A DNA stretch of 64,000 nt from a candidate division KSB3 bacterium. GTDB taxonomy: Bacteria > Moduliflexota > Moduliflexia > Moduliflexales > Moduliflexaceae. The stretch lies in the NCBI GenBank assembly GCA_002748425.1, contig PDSJ01000019.1, positions 1-64,000 of the forward strand, in the 5' to 3' direction. The notes beneath the pieces are model-generated. The model did not search any database. It worked only from the letters and a program-made list of their open reading frames with translations, and was not told the origin of the DNA. The position numbers and the translations under genes were made by a program. Shown in pieces: positions 44,997-53,592 of this stretch. Every line of letters starts with the position of its first letter. Positions within the stretch are counted from its first letter, which is position 1.

Positions 44997-45770
44997 TTAA
45001 AACTGTAGTTCAAGATTATCGCAGGCAAACGCAACGTGTGGCGGAAGAAATCTCTGGGCATCGGCATGCTTTATATCGTGCGTCATGTGGACAAGATAGG
45101 CTCGTTCCGGCTGGACCTCCCGGATTAAATCCAGAGTCTGATCAAGGTGAAAATGCGTTGGGTGCGGCGCATAGCGCAGTGCGTTGACCACCAGAAGCGG
45201 CGTGTAGCGAATGCGTTCCAGCGTGTCTGCAGGCAGAGAACTGGCATCGGTAATATAGCTCAGGCCTTCGATCTGAAAGCCTGAAATGGGCAGTGCTCCG
45301 TGCATCACCGCCAGGGGGTGAACCGTCCATCCTTTCAATGAAAAAGCCTGCCCGGGCTCGCTTTGATGCAAGGCGAGCCGAGGTTTGCCGCCGCCTTCCT
45401 GAGTAGTGTTGAAGATATAATTGAAACGTGTCTGAATCTCCCTCAGTGTCAGGGCATTGCCGTAGATGTCGATTTCTCGTTTCATTAAAAAGTTCAATTG
45501 ACGCAACTCATCGAGACCGCCGATATGATCGTGATGACTATGGGTAATGAGAATACCGTCAAGGTGCTCGATGCGGTGCCGCAAGGCCTGTTGGCGGAAA
45601 TCCGGGCCAACGTCGATCACGATCCGGCTTCCGTCGGCCATACAGAGATACGCGCTGGTACGAAGACGCGCGTCACGCGGATCGTCAGACACGCAGGTCG
45701 GGCAGCGGCAGCCTAAGATCGGGACGCCGCTGGATGTTCCGGTTCCTAAAAAGCAGAGGGTATGCTGCAT
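44997..45770 (-). CDS. MBL-fold metallohydrolase, PhnP-like phosphodiesterase
   Basis: A 257-aa metallo-beta-lactamase-fold enzyme. LCFLGTGTSSGVPILGCRCPTC is the PhnP/RNase Z-like opening with the structural-zinc cysteines, and THSHHDHIGGLDEL is the HxHxDH metal motif. Further ligands lie in VMHG, ITDASSL and HMTHD. PhnP cleaves phosphoribosyl cyclic phosphate, but no phn genes are here, so a general cyclic phosphodiesterase role is safer. It is a single gene. Confidence 0.9.
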   Translation of the reverse strand: MQHTLCFLGTGTSSGVPILGCRCPTCVSDDPRDARLRTSAYLCMADGSRIVIDVGPDFRQQALRHRIEHLDGILITHSHHDHIGGLDELRQLNFLMKREIDIYGNALTLREIQTRFNYIFNTTQEGGGKPRLALHQSEPGQAFSLKGWTVHPLAVMHGALPISGFQIEGLSYITDASSLPADTLERIRYTPLLVVNALRYAPHPTHFHLDQTLDLIREVQPERAYLVHMTHDIKHADAQRFLPPHVAFACDNLELQF

Positions 45771-46258
45771 AAGAATCCTTAGAGAGAATTTCGATAAAAA
45801 AAAAGAGCTTGATCAGCGTTTGAAAGCTCAATGCGTTAAGCAAGTATAGTTCTTTGATGGTCGAAAAAGTCAAGGGTTTTGTCTGAACGTCTACGTCCGC
45901 GACAGCAGTCAACGCTACTCAACGAGCTAGATTGCGGCTAGCGCAGACAGACGATTGTATTCAAAAAGCTTTGATAAAGCGATACTCTATCATAACGCGT
46001 AATAAGAAGCTTACTAACGTTGCGAAAAAACTATCTGTTGTTGCTTCTTAAAAGCGATCTATTTAACTGTTTTTTTAATTTTTTAGAAAAAAGCTTTGAC
46101 AAGAATCTCTCTAAGATTATTCCTGATCTAGTCGTAAAGCGTACTGTTACTGTAGAGTGATTTTAAGCTATCTGAACAATGCATTTGTTATGTTGATAGA
46201 GAAAAAAACATTACGATACTAAGTTCTATAACACAAAGTTTATCTGGAGGAAAGAAGA
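45771..46258. other. Intergenic region, 488 bp, AT-rich between divergent genes
   Basis: No gene seen. The last 300 bases are strongly AT-rich. A TTGACA at 46096-46101 points toward the 163-aa gene, but the best -10 options (TATTCC) are poor. The region is long for two simple leaders, so extra regulatory sites are possible. Confidence 0.5.
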
Positions 46259-46750
46259 ATGCTGAAGAAATATATCAGTGAATTGGAGAATAAGTTGTCG
46301 GTTCTTTTGGATGAGGCTCGGTCCAAGAAAGAGCGTACGAAAAAACTGAAAAGCAAATACTATTTTGACGGCCAAAGCGATGCCTTTGGACAAATATTAC
46401 TGGATTTGAAAAAACTGCAGTACGAGTTTGAATTTCACGCTGATGATGATGCTGAAAGTGTAGAGAAAAACGCAACAACTAAAAGAACGCGAAGGCCGCG
46501 ACGCAGCAAAGAAAACGTCGAATCTCCCGAAGACAAGTATCCTCAGGAAGCGGAGTTACTGAAAGAGGCTAAAGCAGGCGGCCTGATCGTCCAGAAATCT
46601 TCGCACTACTTTTATGAAGCCTTTACGAGCGGCAAGCAGCCCGGGCACGTTCAGGGAAGGATTAACGTCTTGAAAGAACTTGCCAATGAGGAAGTTGCAC
46701 AAAAGATCAGAGAAAAACTTGCCGAGCTTTCTCAGGCTCAAGTAAGCTAA
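46259..46750 (+). CDS. Hypothetical coiled-coil protein
   Basis: 163 aa, not recognised. The N-terminus is a likely coiled coil (YISELENKLSVLLDEARSKKERTKKLKSKYYFDGQSDAFGQILLDLKKLQYEFEFH), then a basic low-complexity linker (TTKRTRRPRRSKEN). A C-terminal helical domain follows (EAELLKEAKAGGLIVQKSSHYFYEAFTSGKQPGHVQGRINVLKELANEEVAQKIREKL). The basic linker could contact nucleic acid; this is inference. Strong TCTGGAGGAAAG ribosome-binding site, AT-rich upstream DNA and its own terminator. Confidence 0.7.
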   Translation: MLKKYISELENKLSVLLDEARSKKERTKKLKSKYYFDGQSDAFGQILLDLKKLQYEFEFHADDDAESVEKNATTKRTRRPRRSKENVESPEDKYPQEAELLKEAKAGGLIVQKSSHYFYEAFTSGKQPGHVQGRINVLKELANEEVAQKIREKLAELSQAQVS

Positions 46751-46837
46751 GAGACAGGAACACCTTGCCTGGTGTCGGGTACAAAGACCGTATGGCTATG
46801 ACTATATGACGAGGGCGGAGTGTTTTTACAGACAACA

Positions 46838-46870
46838 CGCTGCTCAAGCTCTGCAGCGAGTCTTTTTTTT
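46838..46870 (+). terminator. Rho-independent terminator of the 163-aa gene
   Basis: CGCTGC pairs with GCAGCG around a nine-base loop (the stem extends by AC/GT past a mismatch). AGTC and eight T residues follow. Confidence 0.75.
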
Positions 46871-46906
46871 ATCGATCTCAGCGGCCGAGCAGAGCAGCGT
46901 TCAGGC

Positions 46907-47302
46907 TTAGCGCATGAACCTGAAATCGATGTGTTCAGTTGTGTTCCAGCGGTCGAATTTCTTACGAAGCCAACGCTTGAAAAAGAAGCGCACCCGGGGA
47001 ATGAGCAGCAGCAGCCCGGCGCTGTCAGTAAGAAAGCCCGGAGTCAGTAACATGATCCCGGCCACGAGAATAATCAGAGCATCGATCATTTCTTCGGCAG
47101 GCATACGGCCTTGCTGCAGGTTCTGCTGAATTTTCAGAAACGTATGCCAGCCTTCCAGCCGGGCTAAAAAGGCTCCGACAACCCCGGTCAGCAGGATGAC
47201 CAGCAGCGTATTCCACGCACCGATCGCAGCGCCGAGATAAATCAAAAGATAAATTTCCAGTGCTGGAATGAGGGTAAATGCTAAAAAAAGTTTTACTGCC
47301 AT
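46907..47302 (-). CDS. fxsA: FxsA-family membrane protein
   Basis: A 131-aa inner-membrane protein with three or four helices. MAVKLFLAFTLIPALEIYLLIYLGAAIGAWNTLLVILLTGVVGAFLARLEG and LILVAGIMLLTPGFLTDSAGLLLLIPRVR are the FxsA (YtzA) signature. In E. coli, overproduction relieves F-plasmid exclusion of phage T7; the normal role is unclear. It lies 84 bp downstream of the STAND-like ATPase gene on the same strand. Confidence 0.93.
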   Translation of the reverse strand: MAVKLFLAFTLIPALEIYLLIYLGAAIGAWNTLLVILLTGVVGAFLARLEGWHTFLKIQQNLQQGRMPAEEMIDALIILVAGIMLLTPGFLTDSAGLLLLIPRVRFFFKRWLRKKFDRWNTTEHIDFRFMR

Positions 47303-47386
47303 TGCGTCTTGTCCCTGCTATCACGTAGTATCTTGTGACGCGCTTTGTGTGTCAGGCCCCAGCAGATCTGCTCTTCTGTGTACAAG

Positions 47387-50062
47387 CTATCTATAGTCCT
47401 GACGCAGTTGTTCTATCCGGCGCAGCATGTCCTGCACGGGCGCATGAAGCTCTGGCGGGCACTTGTGATAGTTGACGTCCCCGAGCAGCGAAAGCAGCGC
47501 GTAGTATAAAGGCTGATAACGTTCATGCAGCTTCAGACCAGGGGTCTCGAAATAGTCAACAAGCTGCTGCTCGCCGTGTTTTGCACATAATAACATCAAA
47601 TACAACAAAATGTCCTCTTCCAGGTCCTGATAGGCTTCCTGTGAGTACATGAATTCCCCGGCCGTCTGAATCGCATCCTCGATGAGATTATTCCAGAGAA
47701 AGATGCAGGCCGCAGTGTGGGCGGTATAGATATTCTTTTCAAGGCCGATGACATGCCGGCTAAACGCCAGGGCCTGCTCTTTCTGACGCTTCTGCTCGAA
47801 ATATAGCCAGGCCAGACCGTTCATGGCGTTCATCTCACCGCGTTCAGCCGCCATGCGATAATATGTTTCCGCACGATCGACCTTTTTCAGAACCTCATGA
47901 TACAGAAGCGCCAGCTTGACCATCGCTGTCACGTTTCCGTGCTGGATCGCCCTGAGGTATGCGTTCTCTGCTTTCGGATAGTCGTGATCGCGATAATTGT
48001 ACAGATCTGCTAGGGTCAGTGCAGCTTTGGCATGACCGCTTTCAGCGGCCTTCTGATAATAGCGTTCAGCCTCGGCAGCTCTGTTCGAGTCGCGACTGTA
48101 TAACGCCGCGAGCTGAAACAGAGCTTCGGCGGCAGTCTGGGCGAGCAGCTTCACGTAATTTTCCTTAACCCCCGGAAAATCCTGACGCTGATAACAGTCA
48201 GACTCTTCTGCTGTCCCTTTGATGGCTGTTATCAGGTAATTCTTCAAGCCTTTGAGAGAAATTCCTCTGGCCTTGAGCAGGTTTGAGCGGTCCTGGCTTT
48301 CTTTGACTGCCTGGAGATAGTGTTGTTCCGCAGCCTCCGGCTTATGCATGCTGTAATGATAGAGGTTTCCGAGATAGAGCATGGCGTCTGTTCGTCCATG
48401 CTCGATGGCGCGCTGATAACAGGTCTCAGCCTCGTCAACATTTTGAAACTGATGATGATAGATCTGTCCCAGAGAAATCAGCGCATCAGGATGTCCCTGT
48501 TCGGCAGCTATGCTGAAGGCCTTGACAGCCCTGGAATAATCGCCGATCCGGCTGGAGGCGTAGCCGATCCGGAAATTGAGGTGCTGTGTCTTCTGCCTGA
48601 TCTGTGAAAATGCATTCAGCGCGTCTTCATACGCTTCCTGCTGATAGGCCCTTTCGCCTTTGGAAAACAGGTCCCGGTCCGAAGGCGAGAGGGCAGCAGC
48701 CAGGTCAGCAGCATTCTCTTTGAGCAGAGTTCTGGCTGTGTGAATCATGCGGTGCTCGGTGTCCTGGTCTAATTGAGCCGATTGCGTAAACGCTTCAGTC
48801 AGGTAGTACGCTGCTCTGGAATGATAGCGGCCCTGAGATAAGGCCTGGAGATGGCGTCCGGCGTGCTGTTGAAGTTCGCTGGCGCTATACCAGTTTTCAA
48901 GGAAATGAACCAGCCAGACCACCCGTGAGGGCGCATTGCCGGGGCTGAGACGCATTAAGTACCAGATATTGAAAAAACGTTCTTTTAGACGATACAACGG
49001 CGCTGCAGCCTCAGAAGCGATGGCTTCAATGATAAATACATTTTTCAGATCCTCTAAAACCCTGGCAGTCTTGTTCAGGTCGAAACGAGCGCTCTGCGCG
49101 ATCTCTTCGAGCGTCATCGCTTCCCATTGCAAGGCCAGCGTATTGACAACCGTGCGCTGCAACGGCTTCAGATCGTCCATACGGCTTTTATAGAGCGGAG
49201 TGAGCCGATCCAGGACCATGTCCAGATCATCGAGGGTCCTGCCGTCTTCCCGATCGCAAAAGACCTCAAAGAGCAGGACCATGGTTCTGATGACCCCGCC
49301 GGTGAGAATCCGAAGACTTTCGATGCGGCCCGGCTGCTGTGAGACAATGCGCCGGATGCGTTCTTCCTGCTTGCTGGCCCGTCCCAGCTGCAAGAGCAGA
49401 GCCTCGGTCTCCTTTGGGCCTAAGCCTTGCAGATGGATGACTTCGAAGAGCGCCAAGACAGAGGCGGAGATGTCCTCACAGGCCCGCAGAGCCGTGGCTG
49501 TGGCCCCGACAAGAATCAGATAGGGGCTTCTTTGCAGCAGATTACCAAGGCGCTTCTGGTCCTCGGGCGTAAAATTACGCAGCAGTTCCCCAAGATTGTC
49601 CACAAACAGCAGCAGACGTTTTCCCTGGCGCCGCAAGGCATTTCGAAGGAGCTCAAAACAGCGGCGTTCATAGTCGCTGTCCTCGTGAGAGACAGCAGCC
49701 ATTTGCCCGGAAAGCCTGGCAAAGCCCTGATCTTTTCCCGCAAGCTCGCAGGCAATGCTCTCCCAGAGCTGGACAAGCTGCTGGATAGCATAATAGGCTT
49801 CTTCCTTGAGCGCGATCGGCAGCAGAGTGTGCTGACCGGCATTGCGCTCGATTTCATAACAGAGACGCAGCAAGATCGTGGTCTTGCCCATTCCCCGCTG
49901 CCCTTCGATCAGATAGTGCTGAAGCGGAGCCTTGTCCGGCGACTGCTGCAGGCGCTGGGAGAGCTCCTCGAACAGGTTTTGCCGCACGGCAAAGTGTTCG
50001 ATTAATTCTTCCTTGCTCTGCTCGTGGGGATTATATATGCTCGTGCTTAAACGTGTCTGCAT
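47387..50062 (-). CDS. STAND-like AAA ATPase with Sel1/TPR repeats
   Basis: 891 aa. An N-terminal P-loop ATPase of the AAA_16/ATPase_2 kind has Walker A LIEGQRGMGKTTILLRL (residues 54-62), Walker B KRLLLFVDNLGELL and a sensor region YLILVGATATALR. A winged-helix-like stretch follows (VVNTLALQWEAMTLEEIAQSARFDLNKTARVLEDL). Roughly residues 465-780 are Sel1/TPR units (DALISLGQIYHHQFQNVDEAETCYQRAIEHG and several more). This sensor-plus-switch design occurs in signalling and defence proteins, but no effector domain is visible. It starts 32 bp after sppA. Confidence 0.88.
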   Translation of the reverse strand: MQTRLSTSIYNPHEQSKEELIEHFAVRQNLFEELSQRLQQSPDKAPLQHYLIEGQRGMGKTTILLRLCYEIERNAGQHTLLPIALKEEAYYAIQQLVQLWESIACELAGKDQGFARLSGQMAAVSHEDSDYERRCFELLRNALRRQGKRLLLFVDNLGELLRNFTPEDQKRLGNLLQRSPYLILVGATATALRACEDISASVLALFEVIHLQGLGPKETEALLLQLGRASKQEERIRRIVSQQPGRIESLRILTGGVIRTMVLLFEVFCDREDGRTLDDLDMVLDRLTPLYKSRMDDLKPLQRTVVNTLALQWEAMTLEEIAQSARFDLNKTARVLEDLKNVFIIEAIASEAAAPLYRLKERFFNIWYLMRLSPGNAPSRVVWLVHFLENWYSASELQQHAGRHLQALSQGRYHSRAAYYLTEAFTQSAQLDQDTEHRMIHTARTLLKENAADLAAALSPSDRDLFSKGERAYQQEAYEDALNAFSQIRQKTQHLNFRIGYASSRIGDYSRAVKAFSIAAEQGHPDALISLGQIYHHQFQNVDEAETCYQRAIEHGRTDAMLYLGNLYHYSMHKPEAAEQHYLQAVKESQDRSNLLKARGISLKGLKNYLITAIKGTAEESDCYQRQDFPGVKENYVKLLAQTAAEALFQLAALYSRDSNRAAEAERYYQKAAESGHAKAALTLADLYNYRDHDYPKAENAYLRAIQHGNVTAMVKLALLYHEVLKKVDRAETYYRMAAERGEMNAMNGLAWLYFEQKRQKEQALAFSRHVIGLEKNIYTAHTAACIFLWNNLIEDAIQTAGEFMYSQEAYQDLEEDILLYLMLLCAKHGEQQLVDYFETPGLKLHERYQPLYYALLSLLGDVNYHKCPPELHAPVQDMLRRIEQLRQDYR

Positions 50063-50094
50063 AATGCTTGCGTTCCTGAGTCTCCTGTGAAATA

Positions 50095-51234
50095 TCAGCG
50101 GCAGAGCCTGCCGGTATCGCCGTAATACACCAGCGAAATATGAGCGGTCTGGGCGCAGATGTCCTGGCGGATGCTGCGCTGCAGGATGTCGCGCTGCTGC
50201 TGAGTCTGCCCGCGTGCATGATACCAGCCTTGCAGAAGCTGGGTCAGGAAATTCCCTTTGTCTGAGCGGGAGCGCACGAATTGATAATCATCGCCAACGC
50301 CGGCCTGTTCAGCCAGCTTGGCAAGAGCATCCGGCTGGTTCAGCGTGCCGTCGATCAGGCCGAGCTCTTCAGCGCTTTTGTTATCGAAGATCTGGGCCCC
50401 CATCTGTTCACGGATCATTGCAGCGTCAATATGGCGGTTTTCAGCCACATGTTGCACAAAATCCTGATATTCGTTCTCCAGATTGTTCTGCCAGTGCTGC
50501 AGTTCCTCTGCACTGACGCGCCGGAAAGGATTGCCTAAATCCTTGCCTTTGCCGGCAAAAACAGTGGTCTGCTCAATGCCGCCTTCGGTGTGCACGCCTG
50601 AACCGAGCAAGCCGCCGTCAAAAGCGATCGCTTTATTATAATACAGGAAGCTCGGCCCGATCACACCGATGCTTCCGATGAGGCTGCCGTAATCGGCATA
50701 AATCGCATCTGCCCCGACCATCGCCATGACCGCGCCTGAGGCAGACAACCCTTCGATATAGGCCAGCACTGGTTTCTGACTTATCTCGCGGTAAGCCCGA
50801 ATACCATCAAAAATCGCCTGCGCTCCGTAAATCGTCCCTCCTGGGGATTGAATATGCAGAAAGATGCCTTTGATCGACGCATCTTCAGCGCTTGCTTTCA
50901 AAACCTCCTGCAGAGTATAGCCATACGTCACCCAGGGACTGAAAAACGGCGACTGCGGAAGATTGGCCGGAGGACTGCCCAGGATGATGCCCTGAAGTGT
51001 CAGCTGGAGCAGACGGTTTTCGCTGTCTGGGTTGCCGGAGAGAAAACTGTAGTCCGGCTGCTCGCTTTCGGCAGTGAGCCCCAGACCGCTGCGGCTGCCC
51101 TGCATCCCAATACCGATCCCGATGGCCGTGACCAACAGGCTGAGCAAGAGCAGCATCACAATAAAACTCAGCACTGCGAACAGCGCTTTGCCAAAGATCG
51201 AAAGAAGACCTTTTACGATCGATGTAAGTCTCAT
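50095..51234 (-). CDS. sppA: S49 signal peptide peptidase SppA-like
   Basis: A membrane-anchored serine protease that clears cleaved signal peptides or acts on exported proteins. It has 379 aa and one N-terminal helix (ALFAVLSFIVMLLLLSLLVTAIGIGIG). FLHIQSPGGTIYGAQAIFDGI precedes the nucleophile Ser in EGLSASGAVMAMVGADAIYAD.GSLIGSIGVI. In SppA the base is a Lys; I could not place it with certainty. It is in line with the G1P dehydrogenase gene (100 bp upstream) and the STAND-like gene (32 bp downstream). Confidence 0.88.
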   Translation of the reverse strand: MRLTSIVKGLLSIFGKALFAVLSFIVMLLLLSLLVTAIGIGIGMQGSRSGLGLTAESEQPDYSFLSGNPDSENRLLQLTLQGIILGSPPANLPQSPFFSPWVTYGYTLQEVLKASAEDASIKGIFLHIQSPGGTIYGAQAIFDGIRAYREISQKPVLAYIEGLSASGAVMAMVGADAIYADYGSLIGSIGVIGPSFLYYNKAIAFDGGLLGSGVHTEGGIEQTTVFAGKGKDLGNPFRRVSAEELQHWQNNLENEYQDFVQHVAENRHIDAAMIREQMGAQIFDNKSAEELGLIDGTLNQPDALAKLAEQAGVGDDYQFVRSRSDKGNFLTQLLQGWYHARGQTQQQRDILQRSIRQDICAQTAHISLVYYGDTGRLCR

Positions 51235-51334
51235 AACTTCGTGTCCTTTGTGTGAATGTCAGCGCAGACGCCCAAACGCCGAAACGGCTGAACGCGCGCG
51301 ACAACGATGAAGACGAGGGGTAGACGTCTTTGAT

Positions 51335-52684
51335 TTATGATAAATAGCAAGGCGAGGCCAGAATTTCTTCAACGCATTCTTCCAGCAAGCCCGTTTCATA
51401 CGCAAGATCGAGAATCGTGTAGCGGTTCCGAATCATTTGGGCAAGCCTGAACGTTTCCCGGAAACGTTCGCGGCTCAGATGAATCTGCTGCGGCGTGACT
51501 GGACAGGCGGCCGCTGCCAGCATGGCTCTGAACTCCGCATAAGGAAAGAGCTGGGCCTGCACTCTGGCGCGCATCTCGTCCCATTTGGACACGAGCCGAG
51601 TCAGCCGCGCGCGTAATTCTTCGTGATCCGCAAATTTTGCGCGGCTTTCCTCAATGGCCCGCTGGCTGATCGCATTTTCTCCAAAGGCTTTCAGAATGTC
51701 AGCTGCGCGCGCGTCCCAGGATTGCCGCTTTCTGCACACAGCATCGATATCGAGCTTGGGAATGTCTTTGGCAAAAAAGCGTTCCATGAGCGCGATGCTG
51801 GCCAGAGAACCGAGCGCGACCTGAAAGCCGTGCGAGACGCTGTGTCCTTGAGCGTCGCGATGATACTGCATGTCCCAGATATGACTGAGCAGGTGATCCG
51901 CCCCTGAAGCAGGTCGTGATTTGCGGATCGCCTGCATGGCAAAACCGCTCATGGTCAAGCCTTCAAACAAGGCTTCAAAAGCCTGCGCATCGCCCTGCTG
52001 CAATTGCTCAGGAGCGCCGACCCAGCGCCGCAGCCCGGCTTGAACCATGTCCCAGGCCACTGGCTCAATCGGATCAAGATCCAGTAAATCTGCGAGAATC
52101 CAGTCTGCTCCGGCAGGAATTTTGCTCATTAAGTCTGCATAGCCGGCGGCGCTCATCTCTGGCGGCGCATCCCGCAGGACTTCACTGTCCGCAACGATCA
52201 CCAGCGGCGCTGGACAGTCCATAGTTTTTTTAAAGCCTTGTTGCACAATAGGCGCTCCAAAAGACGAATATCCGTCCACTGATGCAGCGGTTGCAAGAAC
52301 CAGATAGCGCCGCTCAAGCTCAAAAACCGTTCGTTTGACAAGATCGTTAATTGTGCCGGATCCAACAGCCAGAGGGATAAGGTCCGGCGACGCGCTCAAG
52401 ACCTCCCGCAGGCGTTCGACATGCTCGTAGTCTGCGTGCAGGGTCGGCTCGCCTGGAAACACAAAGGGCTCAACGCTCGCGACTTCGGATGCCTGCAGGG
52501 CTGCCTGCACAGTCCTGCCGGCTGCTGCAAAGGTTTTGTCGTCGGCAATGATGATCGCGACCTTGCCGGGAAAGCAGCGTTGAAAGACTGCGGGGATCTT
52601 GAAGCGGCAACCGGCGCCCAGAAGAAAGTCCCCGGTTTCAGGGGCGCGTTCCAAGGCTCGTTGCATACTCATCGTCTGTGTCAT
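51335..52684 (-). CDS. sn-Glycerol-1-phosphate dehydrogenase (AraM/EgsA type)
   Basis: Reduces dihydroxyacetone phosphate to sn-glycerol-1-phosphate, the backbone of archaeal lipids; Bacillus has the homologue AraM/EgsA. The 449-aa protein has the NAD site AVGSGTINDLVKR, ATAASVDGYSSFGAPI, and zinc ligands in AAGYADLMSK (Asp), SGADHLLSHIWDM (His) and SVSHGFQVALG (His). The long C-terminal extension is as in AraM. CAGGAG lies seven bases before the ATG at 52684; the ORF-track start 24 codons earlier is unlikely. No PcrB/GGGP synthase gene is nearby. Confidence 0.9.
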   Translation of the reverse strand: MTQTMSMQRALERAPETGDFLLGAGCRFKIPAVFQRCFPGKVAIIIADDKTFAAAGRTVQAALQASEVASVEPFVFPGEPTLHADYEHVERLREVLSASPDLIPLAVGSGTINDLVKRTVFELERRYLVLATAASVDGYSSFGAPIVQQGFKKTMDCPAPLVIVADSEVLRDAPPEMSAAGYADLMSKIPAGADWILADLLDLDPIEPVAWDMVQAGLRRWVGAPEQLQQGDAQAFEALFEGLTMSGFAMQAIRKSRPASGADHLLSHIWDMQYHRDAQGHSVSHGFQVALGSLASIALMERFFAKDIPKLDIDAVCRKRQSWDARAADILKAFGENAISQRAIEESRAKFADHEELRARLTRLVSKWDEMRARVQAQLFPYAEFRAMLAAAACPVTPQQIHLSRERFRETFRLAQMIRNRYTILDLAYETGLLEECVEEILASPCYLS

Positions 52685-52751
52685 GCTGATTCTCCTGAGG
52701 TCCTGAAAAATTCTGAGGGACATGCCTCTTTGCTGACGCGACTCTGTTCCG

Positions 52752-52779
52752 ATCATGAACAGCTCGTGAATTTTGTCAA
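52752..52779 (-). promoter_or_regulatory. Promoter candidate for the G1P dehydrogenase operon
   Basis: Minus-strand TTGACA (52779-52774), 16-bp spacer, CATGAT (52757-52752, four of six -10 bases), about 70 bp before the start codon. Confidence 0.45.
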
Positions 52780-52861
52780 GAACTCCTGTGAAAATGAGCG
52801 CTATTTTCCGGGGAACACTTGCCCAAGGCGCGCGCAGCTCGTAAAATCATCATCAAAGTCG

Positions 52862-52890
52862 TTGACAGTTTCTGCGGCAGTATCTAGACT
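52862..52890 (+). promoter_or_regulatory. Promoter candidate for the Nudix-Roco operon
   Basis: TTGACA (52862-52867), exactly 17 bp, then TAGACT (52885-52890, four of six -10 bases). It lies about 110 bp before the Nudix start codon. Confidence 0.6.
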
Positions 52891-52997
52891 GAGCACTCAT
52901 ACTTTTCAGCCCGAGTTGAGCCCGGGACAGGCCGATTCTGCAGGCATCTGCGCAGAGTCTGGGCTGAGGAACAAAGCGGAATCACAAGGAGCAGGTC

Positions 52998-53549
52998 ATG
53001 AAGCCGTGGAAAATTCTGCGTTCGCGCAAGGCTTTTGAGCATCGCTGGTACACAGTGCGGCAGGATTGCGTGGAACTGCCTGATGGCCGCATTCTCGATG
53101 ATTATTTTGTGTCTGTGCGTCCGGATGTTGTGCTGGTCCTGGCTGTGACCGAAGAGCACAGGGTGCCGCTGGTGCGGCAGTATAAACACGGTGTGCAAAA
53201 GCTGCTGCTGGAACTGCCCGGCGGCTTTATCGAAGCTGGCGAAGGCCCGGTTGAGGCTGCAAGGCGCGAACTGGCCGAGGAAACCGGTTATACGGCCGCG
53301 GAATTCCACCTTTTAGGCAAAATTCACGATAATCCGACCAAGGACACAAACACTGATTTTCTTTTTCTGGCAGCGCCAGCCGCCGCAACCGGCCGACAGT
53401 GTCTGGACCAATACGAAAATATTGCAGTGGAACTGCGGCCGCTGCACGAGCTGGCAGAGCTGATCATCAGCGGCGAGATTTGCGTCGGCAATTCTATCTC
53501 AACGATCTTTCTGGCCCTGGAATGCTTGAAGCGGCGTCAGATCGCCTGA
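52998..53549 (+). CDS. Nudix hydrolase, ADP-ribose pyrophosphatase type
   Basis: A 183-aa enzyme with a complete Nudix box GGFIEAGEGPVEAARRELAEETGY. The preceding VRQYKHGVQKLLLELPGG is the arrangement of ADP-sugar pyrophosphatases (NudF-like), which split ADP-ribose into AMP and ribose-5-phosphate. The opening WKILRSRKAFEHRWYTVRQDCVELPDG also fits. AAGGAGCAG precedes the ATG. The Roco GTPase gene begins 43 bp downstream with no terminator between, so the pair is probably co-transcribed. Confidence 0.9.
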   Translation: MKPWKILRSRKAFEHRWYTVRQDCVELPDGRILDDYFVSVRPDVVLVLAVTEEHRVPLVRQYKHGVQKLLLELPGGFIEAGEGPVEAARRELAEETGYTAAEFHLLGKIHDNPTKDTNTDFLFLAAPAAATGRQCLDQYENIAVELRPLHELAELIISGEICVGNSISTIFLALECLKRRQIA

Positions 53550-53592
53550 TGGATATATATGTAAAACATACGCTGCACACGGAGGAAGCGCG

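Larger units (their letters stand above)
52685..52997. other. Divergent regulatory region, 313 bp
   Basis: Separates the minus-strand G1P dehydrogenase operon from the plus-strand Nudix-Roco pair. It holds one promoter candidate per strand about 90 bp apart, so one regulator could control both. No gene of its own is seen; ORF 52421..53038 is a shadow. Confidence 0.6.

Noticed and set aside
47387-50062. Calling the STAND-like ATPase an Avs-type antiphage system
   Set aside because: No nuclease, protease or membrane effector domain can be seen in the protein, and no known defence genes adjoin it.
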